The notes under the pieces: model-generated | Told to the model about the DNA's origin: nothing | What the model saw: the letters and a program-made list of their open reading frames with translations, nothing else | Database searches by the model: none | In this document: positions 26,436 to 33,819 of the stretch, piece after piece | Position numbering within the stretch: the stretch's first letter is position 1 | Layout: the number at the start of each line of letters is the position of its first letter | Program-made: the position numbers and the translations under genes | Assembly: GCF_003350345.1 (NCBI RefSeq) | Contig: NZ_QNVJ01000020.1 | Location: 1 to 64,000 of the forward strand | Direction: 5' to 3' | DNA length: 64,000 nucleotides | Source of the DNA: Alkalilacustris brevis | GTDB lineage: Bacteria > Pseudomonadota > Alphaproteobacteria > Rhodobacterales > Rhodobacteraceae

Positions 26436-26948
26436 TCACGCCGCGCGGGTTCGCCGCAGGGAACGCGCCCAGGCGACGATCACGGCAGGATCGGCGGGCA
26501 AATCGTGCACCATGCCAGCAGCGAAGCGGTGAAAAGCAGCGTGGTTGAGCGGGTTCACCCCCACCAGCACCGGCAGACCGCGATCCAGTGCGTCGGCAAT
26601 CGCCGGCACGAAGCCGCGCCCCTCGGCCTCCTGCTTGCCGAATTTGTTGACGATCAGAAGCTCCGCAGCGTCGAGCCGGTTCAGCGTGGCCGCCACTGCC
26701 GCCTCCAGCGCGCCGGCATCAAGCCGGCAGCCGCGCGCCTGCGCGCCGCGATCCTCGCTTATGCGCAGCACCGGGCCATCGGGTAACACATGCACATCCA
26801 TGTCGCACTTCGCCCGATCGGCGCGCACGGGGTTGTCTTGCACCGTGCCGGCCAGACGCAGCCCCTCGCGCCGCATCAGCGCCACTGTCTGCATCAGGCA
26901 GGCATCGGTGCGCCCCTTTCCAGCCAGGCTTACGCAGGCCAGTTTCAT
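26436..26948 (-). CDS. DUF2478 protein, putative molybdenum-related nucleotide-binding protein
   Basis: This 170-residue protein opens MKLACVSLAGKGRTDACLMQ and contains GTVQDN, CDMDVHVLPDG, LLIVNKFGKQEAEGRGF and GLPVLVGVNPLN. These features fit DUF2478, a P-loop-like family often found near molybdate transport or molybdoenzyme genes. Its start overlaps the arxD stop by 4 bases, so it belongs to the arx operon. A role in molybdenum cofactor supply for ArxA is an inference from this placement. Confidence 0.75.
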   Translation of the reverse strand: MKLACVSLAGKGRTDACLMQTVALMRREGLRLAGTVQDNPVRADRAKCDMDVHVLPDGPVLRISEDRGAQARGCRLDAGALEAAVAATLNRLDAAELLIVNKFGKQEAEGRGFVPAIADALDRGLPVLVGVNPLNHAAFHRFAAGMVHDLPADPAVIVAWARSLRRTRAA

Positions 26949-27817
26949 GCCGTCGCCGCCCGGCCCACGCCCGCACCCTCATCGGCATCACCGCGCGCGC
27001 GCCGGGCGGCAAATACGGCATCACTCCAACCCTCATTGGCCGCGACATGGTTCCAGGCCAGCCCGGCCTGTTCCAGCCGGTAGGCGATTTCTGCCAGATC
27101 CTCGGCCGAGGGCTTACCGATGCCGCGGGCCGAGCCCGGCGGCAGGCCGGCGCCGGCGGGCAATTCCTGAACTTTCGCACCCCCGCGCACCTGCTCGACC
27201 CCCAGCCACAGGATGCGGCCGAGGTGTTCATAGGCGCGATTGAGGTCATGTTCGCTGCAGGCTTTCTCCAGATCGCGCAGGAAGGGCGTGATCCAGCGCG
27301 CCGGGTAGCGGGCGATGAAGGCTTCGGCCTCGGACACGAAGGCGCGTGCCTCGATGTCCTTGCCGGCAGCCGCGTGATCGCCCGCGCGGGCATGGAGAAA
27401 GGCCAGCATTTCCAGCTGCAGCGGCACAGTGTCATGGAAATCGCGCAGGGATTCGCTTTTCTGCAGCCCATGGCGGGCGATAAAGGCGCGCAGTTCCTGC
27501 TCGATCTGGCCGGTCTTGCCGCCCTCCATGTAGAAGCCGGTGTTCAGCATGACAGGCGTCGGCGGCGCCAGGAACAGCTTGGAATAGAGCCGCAGCAGAT
27601 CGACCGGTTCGCCGATGGCTGCGGCGTCGCGGCGCAGCGCGACGATGTCCTCGCCCGCCATGAGGCCGATCTCATCGCAGATCGCTTCCAGATCGTCGGC
27701 GAGGCTGGCGGTAAAGGCGTGGTGAAATTCGTCGCCTTGCGGCTGACCAAAGGCGCGCGCCAGGCACAGCCAGAAATCGCGCCGGGAATGGCTTGTCACG
27801 GCGATGTTGTCGGTCAT
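26945..27817 (-). CDS. arxD: TorD/DmsD-family chaperone of the arsenite oxidase (ArxD)
   Basis: This 290-residue cytoplasmic protein has the all-helical TorD fold pattern (RRDFWLCLARAFGQPQ, DLLRLYSKLFLAPPTPVMLNTGFYMEGG, FHDTVPLQLEMLAFLHA). Such chaperones bind the Tat signal and help insert the molybdenum cofactor before export; ArxA with its Tat signal is the obvious client. The ATG at 27817 has AGGAG about 10 bases upstream; the open frame beyond it is not coding. It is preceded by a 97-base gap with a hairpin and overlaps the DUF2478 gene by 4 bases. Confidence 0.85.
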   Translation of the reverse strand: MTDNIAVTSHSRRDFWLCLARAFGQPQGDEFHHAFTASLADDLEAICDEIGLMAGEDIVALRRDAAAIGEPVDLLRLYSKLFLAPPTPVMLNTGFYMEGGKTGQIEQELRAFIARHGLQKSESLRDFHDTVPLQLEMLAFLHARAGDHAAAGKDIEARAFVSEAEAFIARYPARWITPFLRDLEKACSEHDLNRAYEHLGRILWLGVEQVRGGAKVQELPAGAGLPPGSARGIGKPSAEDLAEIAYRLEQAGLAWNHVAANEGWSDAVFAARRARGDADEGAGVGRAATA

Positions 27818-27866
27818 GGGTCTGTCGCTCCTGCTTATGTGACCGGGGGAAAGCGCCCGGGATGCA

Positions 27867-27891
27867 ACAGGGCGGCATGGCACCGCCCTGT
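27867..27891 (-). other. 9-bp hairpin between arxC and arxD
   Basis: ACAGGGCGG (27867-27875) pairs perfectly with CCGCCCTGT (27883-27891) around a 7-base loop. No T-run follows, so it may protect the upstream arxB'ABC mRNA or reduce read-through into arxD. Confidence 0.7.
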
Positions 27892-27914
27892 GCGTCGGTC
27901 TGTCAGCGCACCGC

Positions 27915-29102
27915 TCAGGCGGTGGCTTCGCTGCCGTTGGCCGCCAGAAAATCGTCGGGCATGGCCGAGAGGTTGAGGAACCGCTCGCCCGCGGCATAGA
28001 GCGCGAACAGCATCGCCGAGCCCATGATCGTCAGCGCCCATTCGGTGAGCGAGGGCGTGTATTCGATCAACCCCCATTCCCAGGTGCCACGAAAGAGCGG
28101 CACCACCTGCCCGCCGACGACGAAGAAGTAGCGCTCGGCGAACAGCCCGGCGAAGACCGCCATCGACACCAGCACCTGAACCGCCGGGTTGCCGCGCAGC
28201 CCGGCCATGAGCATGATCGCGAAGGGCAGCACGATCCCCAGCCAGAGCGACGCCTGATAGACCGGCGAGGCGAACAGGAAGTCACGCCAGACCAGATGGA
28301 TCTCGGGGTTGTTGGTATAGAGCCCGGTGATCGCGCGCACCGCGATGAACAGCACCGTGCCGCCCAGCACCGCCGCAAAGAGCTTCGGCAGCGGGCCTTC
28401 GAACATGGCGCGCATCGCTGCGGGCATGGCCGCGCGGCGAAAGCCGTAGGCGAGGTAGGTGAAGAACACCACCGCAGCCAGGCCGCTGGCCACCGCCGTG
28501 AGGTAGAAGTAGATCGGCATCAGGCCATCGAACCAGAAGGGTCGCATGCTCATCATGCCGAAGATCAGCGCCAGATTGCCGCTGGCCAACAGCACCGCGA
28601 GGAACGAGGCGATGCCGATCTGGCGGCTGGTCCTGCTGTCCCATTCGCGGCCTTCCATCTTCTGGAACTTCCACAGAAGGAACAGCAGGTCAGCCACATA
28701 GAACACGCCCATCCAGAACATCGCCGACTGGATCTGCAGGTTGAACGGAATCACCCAGAGCATGCGGAATACATGGCCGAGTTCCATCGCCAGCACCGCC
28801 ATGCCCGAGATCAGGATGATGAAGGCCAGATAGATCGAGCGTTTGGCCAGCGGGTAGAACTGCTTGAAGCCGAACACCAGCGGCAGCGCGGCAATCATGC
28901 CCAGCCCCGAGGAGGCCAGCGCGAAATAGAGATAGGTCGCGATCGGCTGGCCCCAGGGCATCTGCGACGAGGTGTTGAAGCTGCGATGCCCCACCGCCAT
29001 CAGGTCGAGCATCGCGTAGCCGAAGGCGGCAATGGCGGCAGCCGCCGAAACAATCAGGAGCCCAGTGCCGAGCGGCCCCTTGAGGATGTTACCGTTGTTC
29101 AT
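27915..29102 (-). CDS. arxC: NrfD/PsrC-family membrane subunit of the arsenite oxidase (ArxC)
   Basis: This 395-residue polytopic membrane protein of the NrfD/PsrC family has about nine to ten helices. It begins with ILKGPLGTGLLIVSAAAAIAAFGYAM and includes AMELGHVFRMLWVIPFNLQIQ with a conserved His/Arg cluster. These subunits lack heme and exchange electrons between the ferredoxin subunit and the quinone pool. For arsenite oxidation, electrons would flow from ArxA via ArxB to quinone. It starts 14 bases after arxB. Confidence 0.87.
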   Translation of the reverse strand: MNNGNILKGPLGTGLLIVSAAAAIAAFGYAMLDLMAVGHRSFNTSSQMPWGQPIATYLYFALASSGLGMIAALPLVFGFKQFYPLAKRSIYLAFIILISGMAVLAMELGHVFRMLWVIPFNLQIQSAMFWMGVFYVADLLFLLWKFQKMEGREWDSRTSRQIGIASFLAVLLASGNLALIFGMMSMRPFWFDGLMPIYFYLTAVASGLAAVVFFTYLAYGFRRAAMPAAMRAMFEGPLPKLFAAVLGGTVLFIAVRAITGLYTNNPEIHLVWRDFLFASPVYQASLWLGIVLPFAIMLMAGLRGNPAVQVLVSMAVFAGLFAERYFFVVGGQVVPLFRGTWEWGLIEYTPSLTEWALTIMGSAMLFALYAAGERFLNLSAMPDDFLAANGSEATA

Positions 29103-29116
29103 CTCTCAGCCCTCCT

Positions 29117-29866
29117 TCAGCTGTCCGACGGGGGATCATAGGCGGGCACATCGGCACCCGAGCCCAGGTAATAGACCTGCGGGCGGTTGCCTGTATGGTC
29201 CTTCAGGCGTACGCCGCGTTTGTCCGCGATGAGGCGGTTGACCTCGGAATCCGGGTTGTCCAGGTCGCCGAAATAACGCGCCTTGGGCGGGCAGGTGCGC
29301 ACGCAGGCGGGCACGTATTCCTTGGTTTCCGGGTTGTCCTCATCCAGGTCGGCCACACCCTCGGGCGCCTGGCTGACCTTGTGGTAGCAGAAGGTGCATT
29401 TCGACACGACGCCCTTTGGCTGGATGCCGATACCCCGCCTCGCGTCGCTTTCGGGGTTCTGATAGGGCGGCGCCCAGAGCTGCCCCTCGCCCGGGAACAC
29501 GTCGCGCACATCGGGCTCCACCACCGGCTGCTCGTCGGCATAGAAGCGCACGCCATAGGGGCAGGCGATCATGCAGTACTTGCAGCCGATGCATTTGTTC
29601 CAGTCAACAAAGACGATGCCGCCTGCCTCATCGTCCTTGTAGGTGGCGCGTGTCGGGCAGACCGTCACGCAAGACGGGTTCTCGCACTGCATGCAGGGCC
29701 TTGGCAGCCATGTCAGCTTGGCGGTCGGATAGGTGCCTTCGTGATAGAACAGCACGTCCTGCCAGTTTTCCCCCGGCAGGGTGTTGTTTTCCATCGCGCA
29801 GGCGGTCGTGCAGGCCTGACAGCCGGTGCACTTGTCCAGGTCGATGACCATTCCCCATTTCGTCAT
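29117..29866 (-). CDS. arxB: Four-cluster ferredoxin subunit of the arsenite oxidase (ArxB)
   Basis: This 249-residue electron-transfer subunit resembles DmsB/PsrB. Cysteine clusters are CTGCQACTTAC, CMQCENPSCVTVC, CIGCKYCMIAC and CTFC with later CVRTC, enough for four [4Fe-4S] clusters. It has no signal peptide, as expected for a subunit exported together with the Tat-bearing ArxA. It lies between arxA (29 bases) and arxC (14 bases). Confidence 0.9.
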   Translation of the reverse strand: MTKWGMVIDLDKCTGCQACTTACAMENNTLPGENWQDVLFYHEGTYPTAKLTWLPRPCMQCENPSCVTVCPTRATYKDDEAGGIVFVDWNKCIGCKYCMIACPYGVRFYADEQPVVEPDVRDVFPGEGQLWAPPYQNPESDARRGIGIQPKGVVSKCTFCYHKVSQAPEGVADLDEDNPETKEYVPACVRTCPPKARYFGDLDNPDSEVNRLIADKRGVRLKDHTGNRPQVYYLGSGADVPAYDPPSDS

Positions 29867-29895
29867 TGTCTCAATATCCTCTCATGCGCCGGGGA

Positions 29896-32445
29896 TCAGG
29901 CCCGTTCCAGGGTGACCTTGCCGGTGTAATAGCTGGCCAGCCCCGAGATCGGGTCGGATACGTTTGCGGTGACATCGCCGGAATGGCCCGGCAGGCGCCC
30001 CTTGGCCCAGCGGCCCTGCGCCCAGTGGCCATGCTCCATCGGCAGCACGATCGTGTCGCGCCGGTGGGCGGGCACAAGGCGGGCATAGGCCTCGATCGCG
30101 CCGATATCGGAGCGGATGCGCACGCGGTCGCCGTCGCGGATGCCGCGGGCGCGGGCGGTGGCGGGGTGGACTTCCAGATAGACGGTGTTCTTGCCGCCCA
30201 CCATCGGCTGGTGAATGGCGATGCCGTGCGGGATGTTGCCCGAACGGCCCTCGGCATGCATCGGCGTCTTGGGCGAGACGAAATAGAGATCGCCGTCACC
30301 GCCTGTATGCACCGGCTCCACCCACTGGATCAGCCCAGCGCGGCCTGCGGGCACGCCCAGTTCGCGCTCGATATAGTCGGCGTGCTGCTCCAGGAAGCCC
30401 GAGCGGAACTCGAACTTGCCCGAGGGGGTGCGCAGGAGCTTCTGCTTCACCTCCTCCTCGGTCATCTCGATATTGTAGCCCTCGCCGTCCCACTCGTAGA
30501 ATTTGCCGCGGCGGTGATGCCAGTGATAGGGCTTGCGGTACCAGACGCCCTTCTCGGCCCAGGACTCGAAGCTGTTCACACCATTGTCGCCGGGGTTGTC
30601 CTCGAAGCCGCGCGCGCGGTGGCGCAGGATGTTCTCGACGTTGTCGATCTCGCGGTAGTAGTCGCCCATCGGCCCGTCGATGCGTTTGCCGATCTCGATC
30701 AGCGTGTCGCCGAAATGCTTGGTGTCATGGATCGGATCAACGGCAGGCACGCGCAGCGCGGTCATCGGCCAGCCCTCGAACGGGTAGGTCGGGCTGTCCT
30801 GCCAGCGCTCCAGATAAGTGTGATCGGGCAGGACGATATCGGCATACATCGCTGTCTCGCCGGGGAAGGGCGAGGTGTCGATGATGAACACGTCCTTGAG
30901 CGCCTCTTCCCAGACCTGCGGGTTGGGGGCCGACCAGATCGGGTTGGTATAGTAGAACATCGCAGTGTCGAGCTTGTAGGGGTCGCCCGCCAGATGGTTC
31001 GGCCCGGCCTCCTGCATCATGTGCGAGGTCATCGGCCAGCGCTCGGTGCGCGCCATGTCGATGCGCGGCTGGTCCTTCCAGGCGCCATCGCGGGCCCAGT
31101 CGTCCAGGTAGTCGTCGGCATTCACGGGCAGGTCGCCATAGGGCACGCCCATCTGGTAGAACAGCCCGCCCTTCTCGGCGAACAGGCTGCCCACCAGCGC
31201 GTTGAGTGCATGAATGGCCATGCCCGCATAGGTGCCGTTGGTGTGCGAGGTGGGCCCGCGCTCCATGATCGCCATGGCCGGGCGGGTGGTGCCGAATTCG
31301 CGCGCCACGGCGCGGATGGTGGAGGCCGGCACGTCGGTGATCTCTTCGGCCCATTCCGGGGTGCGGTCCTTCAGCTCCTCGTTCCACCAGTCCACCAGCC
31401 CGTGGGTCCAAAGTTCGACAAAGCCGCGGCCCTCGGCCGGCTGCGTCGTGACTTCGCCGGTTTCCGGATCGGTCACGGCCACCCGTGCGGCGGCGCTGAT
31501 GCTTTCGCCGGTCACGAAATGATTCCGCCCATCGGCGAAATCGCCGACAAATTCGCGGTCCCACAACCCTTCGGTCAGAATGACATGGGCCACGGCCAGC
31601 GCCATCGCGCCGTCAGTCGCGGGTTTGATGTAAACTGCACGGTCAGACGCCGCCATGGTGGGGCTCATCCGCACATCGATCGAGGTGATGCGCGTCTGCG
31701 GGCTTTTGGAGCGCATCTTGCCCCACATCTGCATCAGGTAGTTGTAGGGGCGGAAGGCCTCGAGGAAGCTCGCGCCGAAGTTCAGGATGTAGTTGGTGTT
31801 CGCGTAATCGTAGGCATTGTAGGAGTCGTTGCCGTCGGTCGCGCGCTTGGCGCGTTTCGACCCTTCCGCGCACATCGAGGCGTGCCCGATGGCCGAATTC
31901 GGCGTGCCATAAAGCCTGCCCCAGTCGCCATAAAGGCCCGCATCGGTCGGCCCCCAGCCGCGACCGTAGAAATGCGCGAAACGGTGGCTTTCGCCGCGCG
32001 CGCGCAGATCATTCAGGCGCTCGGCAACGATATCCAGCGCCTCGTCCCAGCTGATCGGAACGAAGCCAGGGTCCTCGTCGCGGCCCTTGTTGGGGTTGGT
32101 GCGCCGCATCGGGCCGCGAAAGCGGTCCGGGTCATACAGGAAATAGGTGCCCAGATGGCCCTTCGGGCACAGCTTGCCGTTCGCGATGGGGTTGCCGGTA
32201 TCGCCGTAAATGGCATGCACCCGCCCGTCAGTGGTATAGACATCGATGCCGCAGCGCGCCGGGCACTGGGCGCAGATATTCTTGGTGATCCGGGTGTTGG
32301 GTTGGCGCGCCTGCGCCTGTGCCGGGGCGGGCTTGCCCTGCGGGCCGGTCAGGCCCACGGTTACTGCGGTGGCGGTCAGCACGCCAGTGGTTCCTGTCGT
32401 CGCCAGGAACCGTCTGCGGCTGATGCCGGTATTTGCCTTGTCCAT
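29896..32445 (-). CDS. arxA: Arx-type arsenite oxidase, molybdopterin catalytic subunit (ArxA)
   Basis: This 849-residue DMSO-reductase-family enzyme would oxidise arsenite to arsenate in the periplasm. The Tat signal is SRRRFLATTG (residues 9-18). The proximal cluster is C58-x2-C61-x3-C65-x27-C93, the spacing of arsenate reductase ArrA and ArxA. YGRGWG at 160-165 corresponds, as I recall from the literature, to a motif marking ArxA as against ArrA. C192 in HASMCAEGSKRA is the likely molybdenum ligand. The arx assignment rests also on the flanking arxB', B, C, D, X, S, R, acr3 and arsR genes. Alternatives are ArrA or a polysulfide/thiosulfate reductase. It is no AioA: there is no Rieske partner. 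Confidence 0.83.
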   Translation of the reverse strand: MDKANTGISRRRFLATTGTTGVLTATAVTVGLTGPQGKPAPAQAQARQPNTRITKNICAQCPARCGIDVYTTDGRVHAIYGDTGNPIANGKLCPKGHLGTYFLYDPDRFRGPMRRTNPNKGRDEDPGFVPISWDEALDIVAERLNDLRARGESHRFAHFYGRGWGPTDAGLYGDWGRLYGTPNSAIGHASMCAEGSKRAKRATDGNDSYNAYDYANTNYILNFGASFLEAFRPYNYLMQMWGKMRSKSPQTRITSIDVRMSPTMAASDRAVYIKPATDGAMALAVAHVILTEGLWDREFVGDFADGRNHFVTGESISAAARVAVTDPETGEVTTQPAEGRGFVELWTHGLVDWWNEELKDRTPEWAEEITDVPASTIRAVAREFGTTRPAMAIMERGPTSHTNGTYAGMAIHALNALVGSLFAEKGGLFYQMGVPYGDLPVNADDYLDDWARDGAWKDQPRIDMARTERWPMTSHMMQEAGPNHLAGDPYKLDTAMFYYTNPIWSAPNPQVWEEALKDVFIIDTSPFPGETAMYADIVLPDHTYLERWQDSPTYPFEGWPMTALRVPAVDPIHDTKHFGDTLIEIGKRIDGPMGDYYREIDNVENILRHRARGFEDNPGDNGVNSFESWAEKGVWYRKPYHWHHRRGKFYEWDGEGYNIEMTEEEVKQKLLRTPSGKFEFRSGFLEQHADYIERELGVPAGRAGLIQWVEPVHTGGDGDLYFVSPKTPMHAEGRSGNIPHGIAIHQPMVGGKNTVYLEVHPATARARGIRDGDRVRIRSDIGAIEAYARLVPAHRRDTIVLPMEHGHWAQGRWAKGRLPGHSGDVTANVSDPISGLASYYTGKVTLERA

Positions 32446-32497
32446 CGTGCTCCTCCCTTCGTGAGGTGGTCGGTCAGGCGCCGCGCCGGGCGCGAAA

Positions 32498-33607
32498 TCA
32501 CGCCCCGTAGGGCACTTGCCTCCGCTGCATCAGCCCAAGGGCTGCGGCGGCGAGATCGTTGTCCTTGTGGCAGCCATCGCAGATGCGCTGGTCCGCGCGC
32601 GGTGCGAAGCGGTGCAGGCAATGGGGGCAACTGGCCATGGCCTGGCTGTAGATCGTTGCCACCCCGGAATACGTACCCCGCCCGCGCGGATGCAGGGCCA
32701 GCCCGTCTGCCGCTTCGCAAGCCCCGCAGGCCAGACAGAGCGCGGCATCGAAGACCAGCCGGTCGGAATCGGGCTCCTTGTGCAGGGTCAGCGCCTCTGT
32801 CGGACAGAGGCTGGCGGCCAGGCGCAGATCGGGCGCGTCGCCTGTCACCTCCAGCGCAGGGAAGAGTACTGCCGGCATCGACTCAGCCCCGCAAAGGGCA
32901 CGCAGATGATCGCGCCGCGCTTGCAGCGCCGGCACATCGACCTTTCCGGCGAAGGGCTGCGCGGCAGTGACACGGCGGCGATCAGGCGCCGGTGGCGGCG
33001 TGGTCAGGCGCCGGAAGAGCTGGCGACGCGAATAGCCTTGCTTTCGGGGATGGCGTTGCTGCGGGGCTGGCTGCGCACGCTCCTGCGGCAGCGGAGCATG
33101 AATAACTGCGGGGCGGTCTGCGCGCCGGTTCAGCTGTGCCAGATCGTCCGAGGCCGCCTGCACGGCATCCGCCCAGGGCTGCGGGCACCCGCCAGCAGCA
33201 CAATCCGCACACCAGCCGCGATCCATTAAAGTGATGGCCGCACCGGCGCCGAGTATCTCGAGAAGCTGCACCGCGCTGACCCCGCCCAGACATGGCACGG
33301 TCACCGCCCCCTCGGTCCGGTCGGTGGCAGTGACGCGGCCGCATTCGAGCGTTGTGGAAAAACGGCCATGGCCCGGCCGCATGGCGGGAAGCTCCAGCGC
33401 GCCGGTCGGGCAGGCCGCGACGCAACGTGCGCAGCCGGTGCAGGTGTCGTAGTCCAGTTCGACCACGCGCGTATCGATGCGGATGGCCTGCACGGGGCAA
33501 CGCACCGCGCAGGCGTTGCAGCTTGCATCGGGACGTCGGGTTGTCAGGCAGGCATCTGCATCCACCAACAGCCTTGCCGGCAGGTCTTGAGGGTCATGTT
33601 TGCGCAC
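32498..33607 (-). CDS. arxB': Multi-cluster ferredoxin-like protein, first gene of the arx operon (ArxB')
   Basis: This 369-residue protein has cysteine clusters near the N-terminus (CNACAVRC, CTGCARCVAAC), a middle part with CADCAAGGC, and a C-terminal cluster CLACGACEA. It ends in a zinc-ribbon-like CPHC-CDGC pair. No signal peptide is visible; a SRRQLFRRL motif lies internally. The start is GTG at 33607, with the strong AAGGAGGA site ahead; upstream codons in the same frame are not supported. It heads the operon, where arx clusters carry a second ferredoxin gene (arxB' or arxB2). Its role is undefined; electron transfer or cluster supply is inferred. Confidence 0.75.
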   Translation of the reverse strand: MRKHDPQDLPARLLVDADACLTTRRPDASCNACAVRCPVQAIRIDTRVVELDYDTCTGCARCVAACPTGALELPAMRPGHGRFSTTLECGRVTATDRTEGAVTVPCLGGVSAVQLLEILGAGAAITLMDRGWCADCAAGGCPQPWADAVQAASDDLAQLNRRADRPAVIHAPLPQERAQPAPQQRHPRKQGYSRRQLFRRLTTPPPAPDRRRVTAAQPFAGKVDVPALQARRDHLRALCGAESMPAVLFPALEVTGDAPDLRLAASLCPTEALTLHKEPDSDRLVFDAALCLACGACEAADGLALHPRGRGTYSGVATIYSQAMASCPHCLHRFAPRADQRICDGCHKDNDLAAAALGLMQRRQVPYGA

Positions 33608-33622
33608 GTCTCCTCCTTCGCT

Positions 33623-33654
33623 GGAACCCGGCGCTGCCCGCTTTTGCGGGTTCC
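33623..33654 (-). promoter_or_regulatory. Paired hairpins in the arxB' leader
   Basis: GGAACCCG (33623-33630) can pair with CGGGTTCC (33647-33654), while a smaller CCCGC-TTTT-GCGGG hairpin (33637-33650) uses part of the same bases. The two overlap, so they exclude each other in part. The element lies 16 bases upstream of the arxB' start, close to its ribosome site. Confidence 0.5.
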
Positions 33655-33687
33655 CCCGGCCGGAATCTGGCTCTCCATGACAGGATA

Positions 33688-33705
33688 GGGCAGGTGACAT
33701 GCCAA
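33688..33705 (-). promoter_or_regulatory. Candidate sigma-54 promoter of arxB'ABCD
   Basis: On the minus strand TTGGCATGTCACCTGC has GG and GC exactly 10 bases apart and matches 8 of 10 fixed positions of TGGCAC-N5-TTGC. The predicted start, near 33678, gives a leader of about 70 bases before the GTG. Two repeats at the right distance upstream support it. Confidence 0.55.
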
Positions 33706-33769
33706 AGCATGCCGCCGAAACATCAGCGCGATCATCTCAAGATACTGATTAAAAGAAACTTTTTGTGGA

Positions 33770-33819
33770 GTTCGGATTGCCGGACAGGCTAGTCCGGGCC
33801 TTGTTCGGATTTCCGGACA
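33770..33819. promoter_or_regulatory. Two 17-bp repeats, probable ArxR enhancer sites
   Basis: GTTCGGATTGCCGGACA (33770-33786) and GTTCGGATTTCCGGACA (33803-33819) differ by one base and start 33 bp apart, about three helix turns. Each contains a near-dyad TTCGG-N4-CCGGA, fitting a dimeric Fis-type activator. They are centred about 100 and 133 bp upstream of the predicted sigma-54 start. The second overlaps the end of arxR. Confidence 0.65.

Noticed and set aside
27915-32445. Identification as SoeABC sulfite dehydrogenase or polysulfide reductase
   Set aside because: SoeA is cytoplasmic and lacks a Tat signal. The arsenic sensor, regulator and efflux genes on the same strand favour Arx. Polysulfide reductase remains a weaker alternative until a tree is made.
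29866-32970. Long plus-strand open frame of 1034 codons opposite arxA
   Set aside because: It mirrors arxA and arxB' codon structure, lacks motifs and a ribosome site, and results from high GC. The minus strand has clear molybdoenzyme motifs.
29117-33607. Identification as AioAB (aerobic arsenite oxidase)
   Set aside because: There is no Rieske small subunit; the enzyme has a four-cluster ferredoxin, an NrfD membrane subunit and an ArrA/ArxA-type cysteine spacing.
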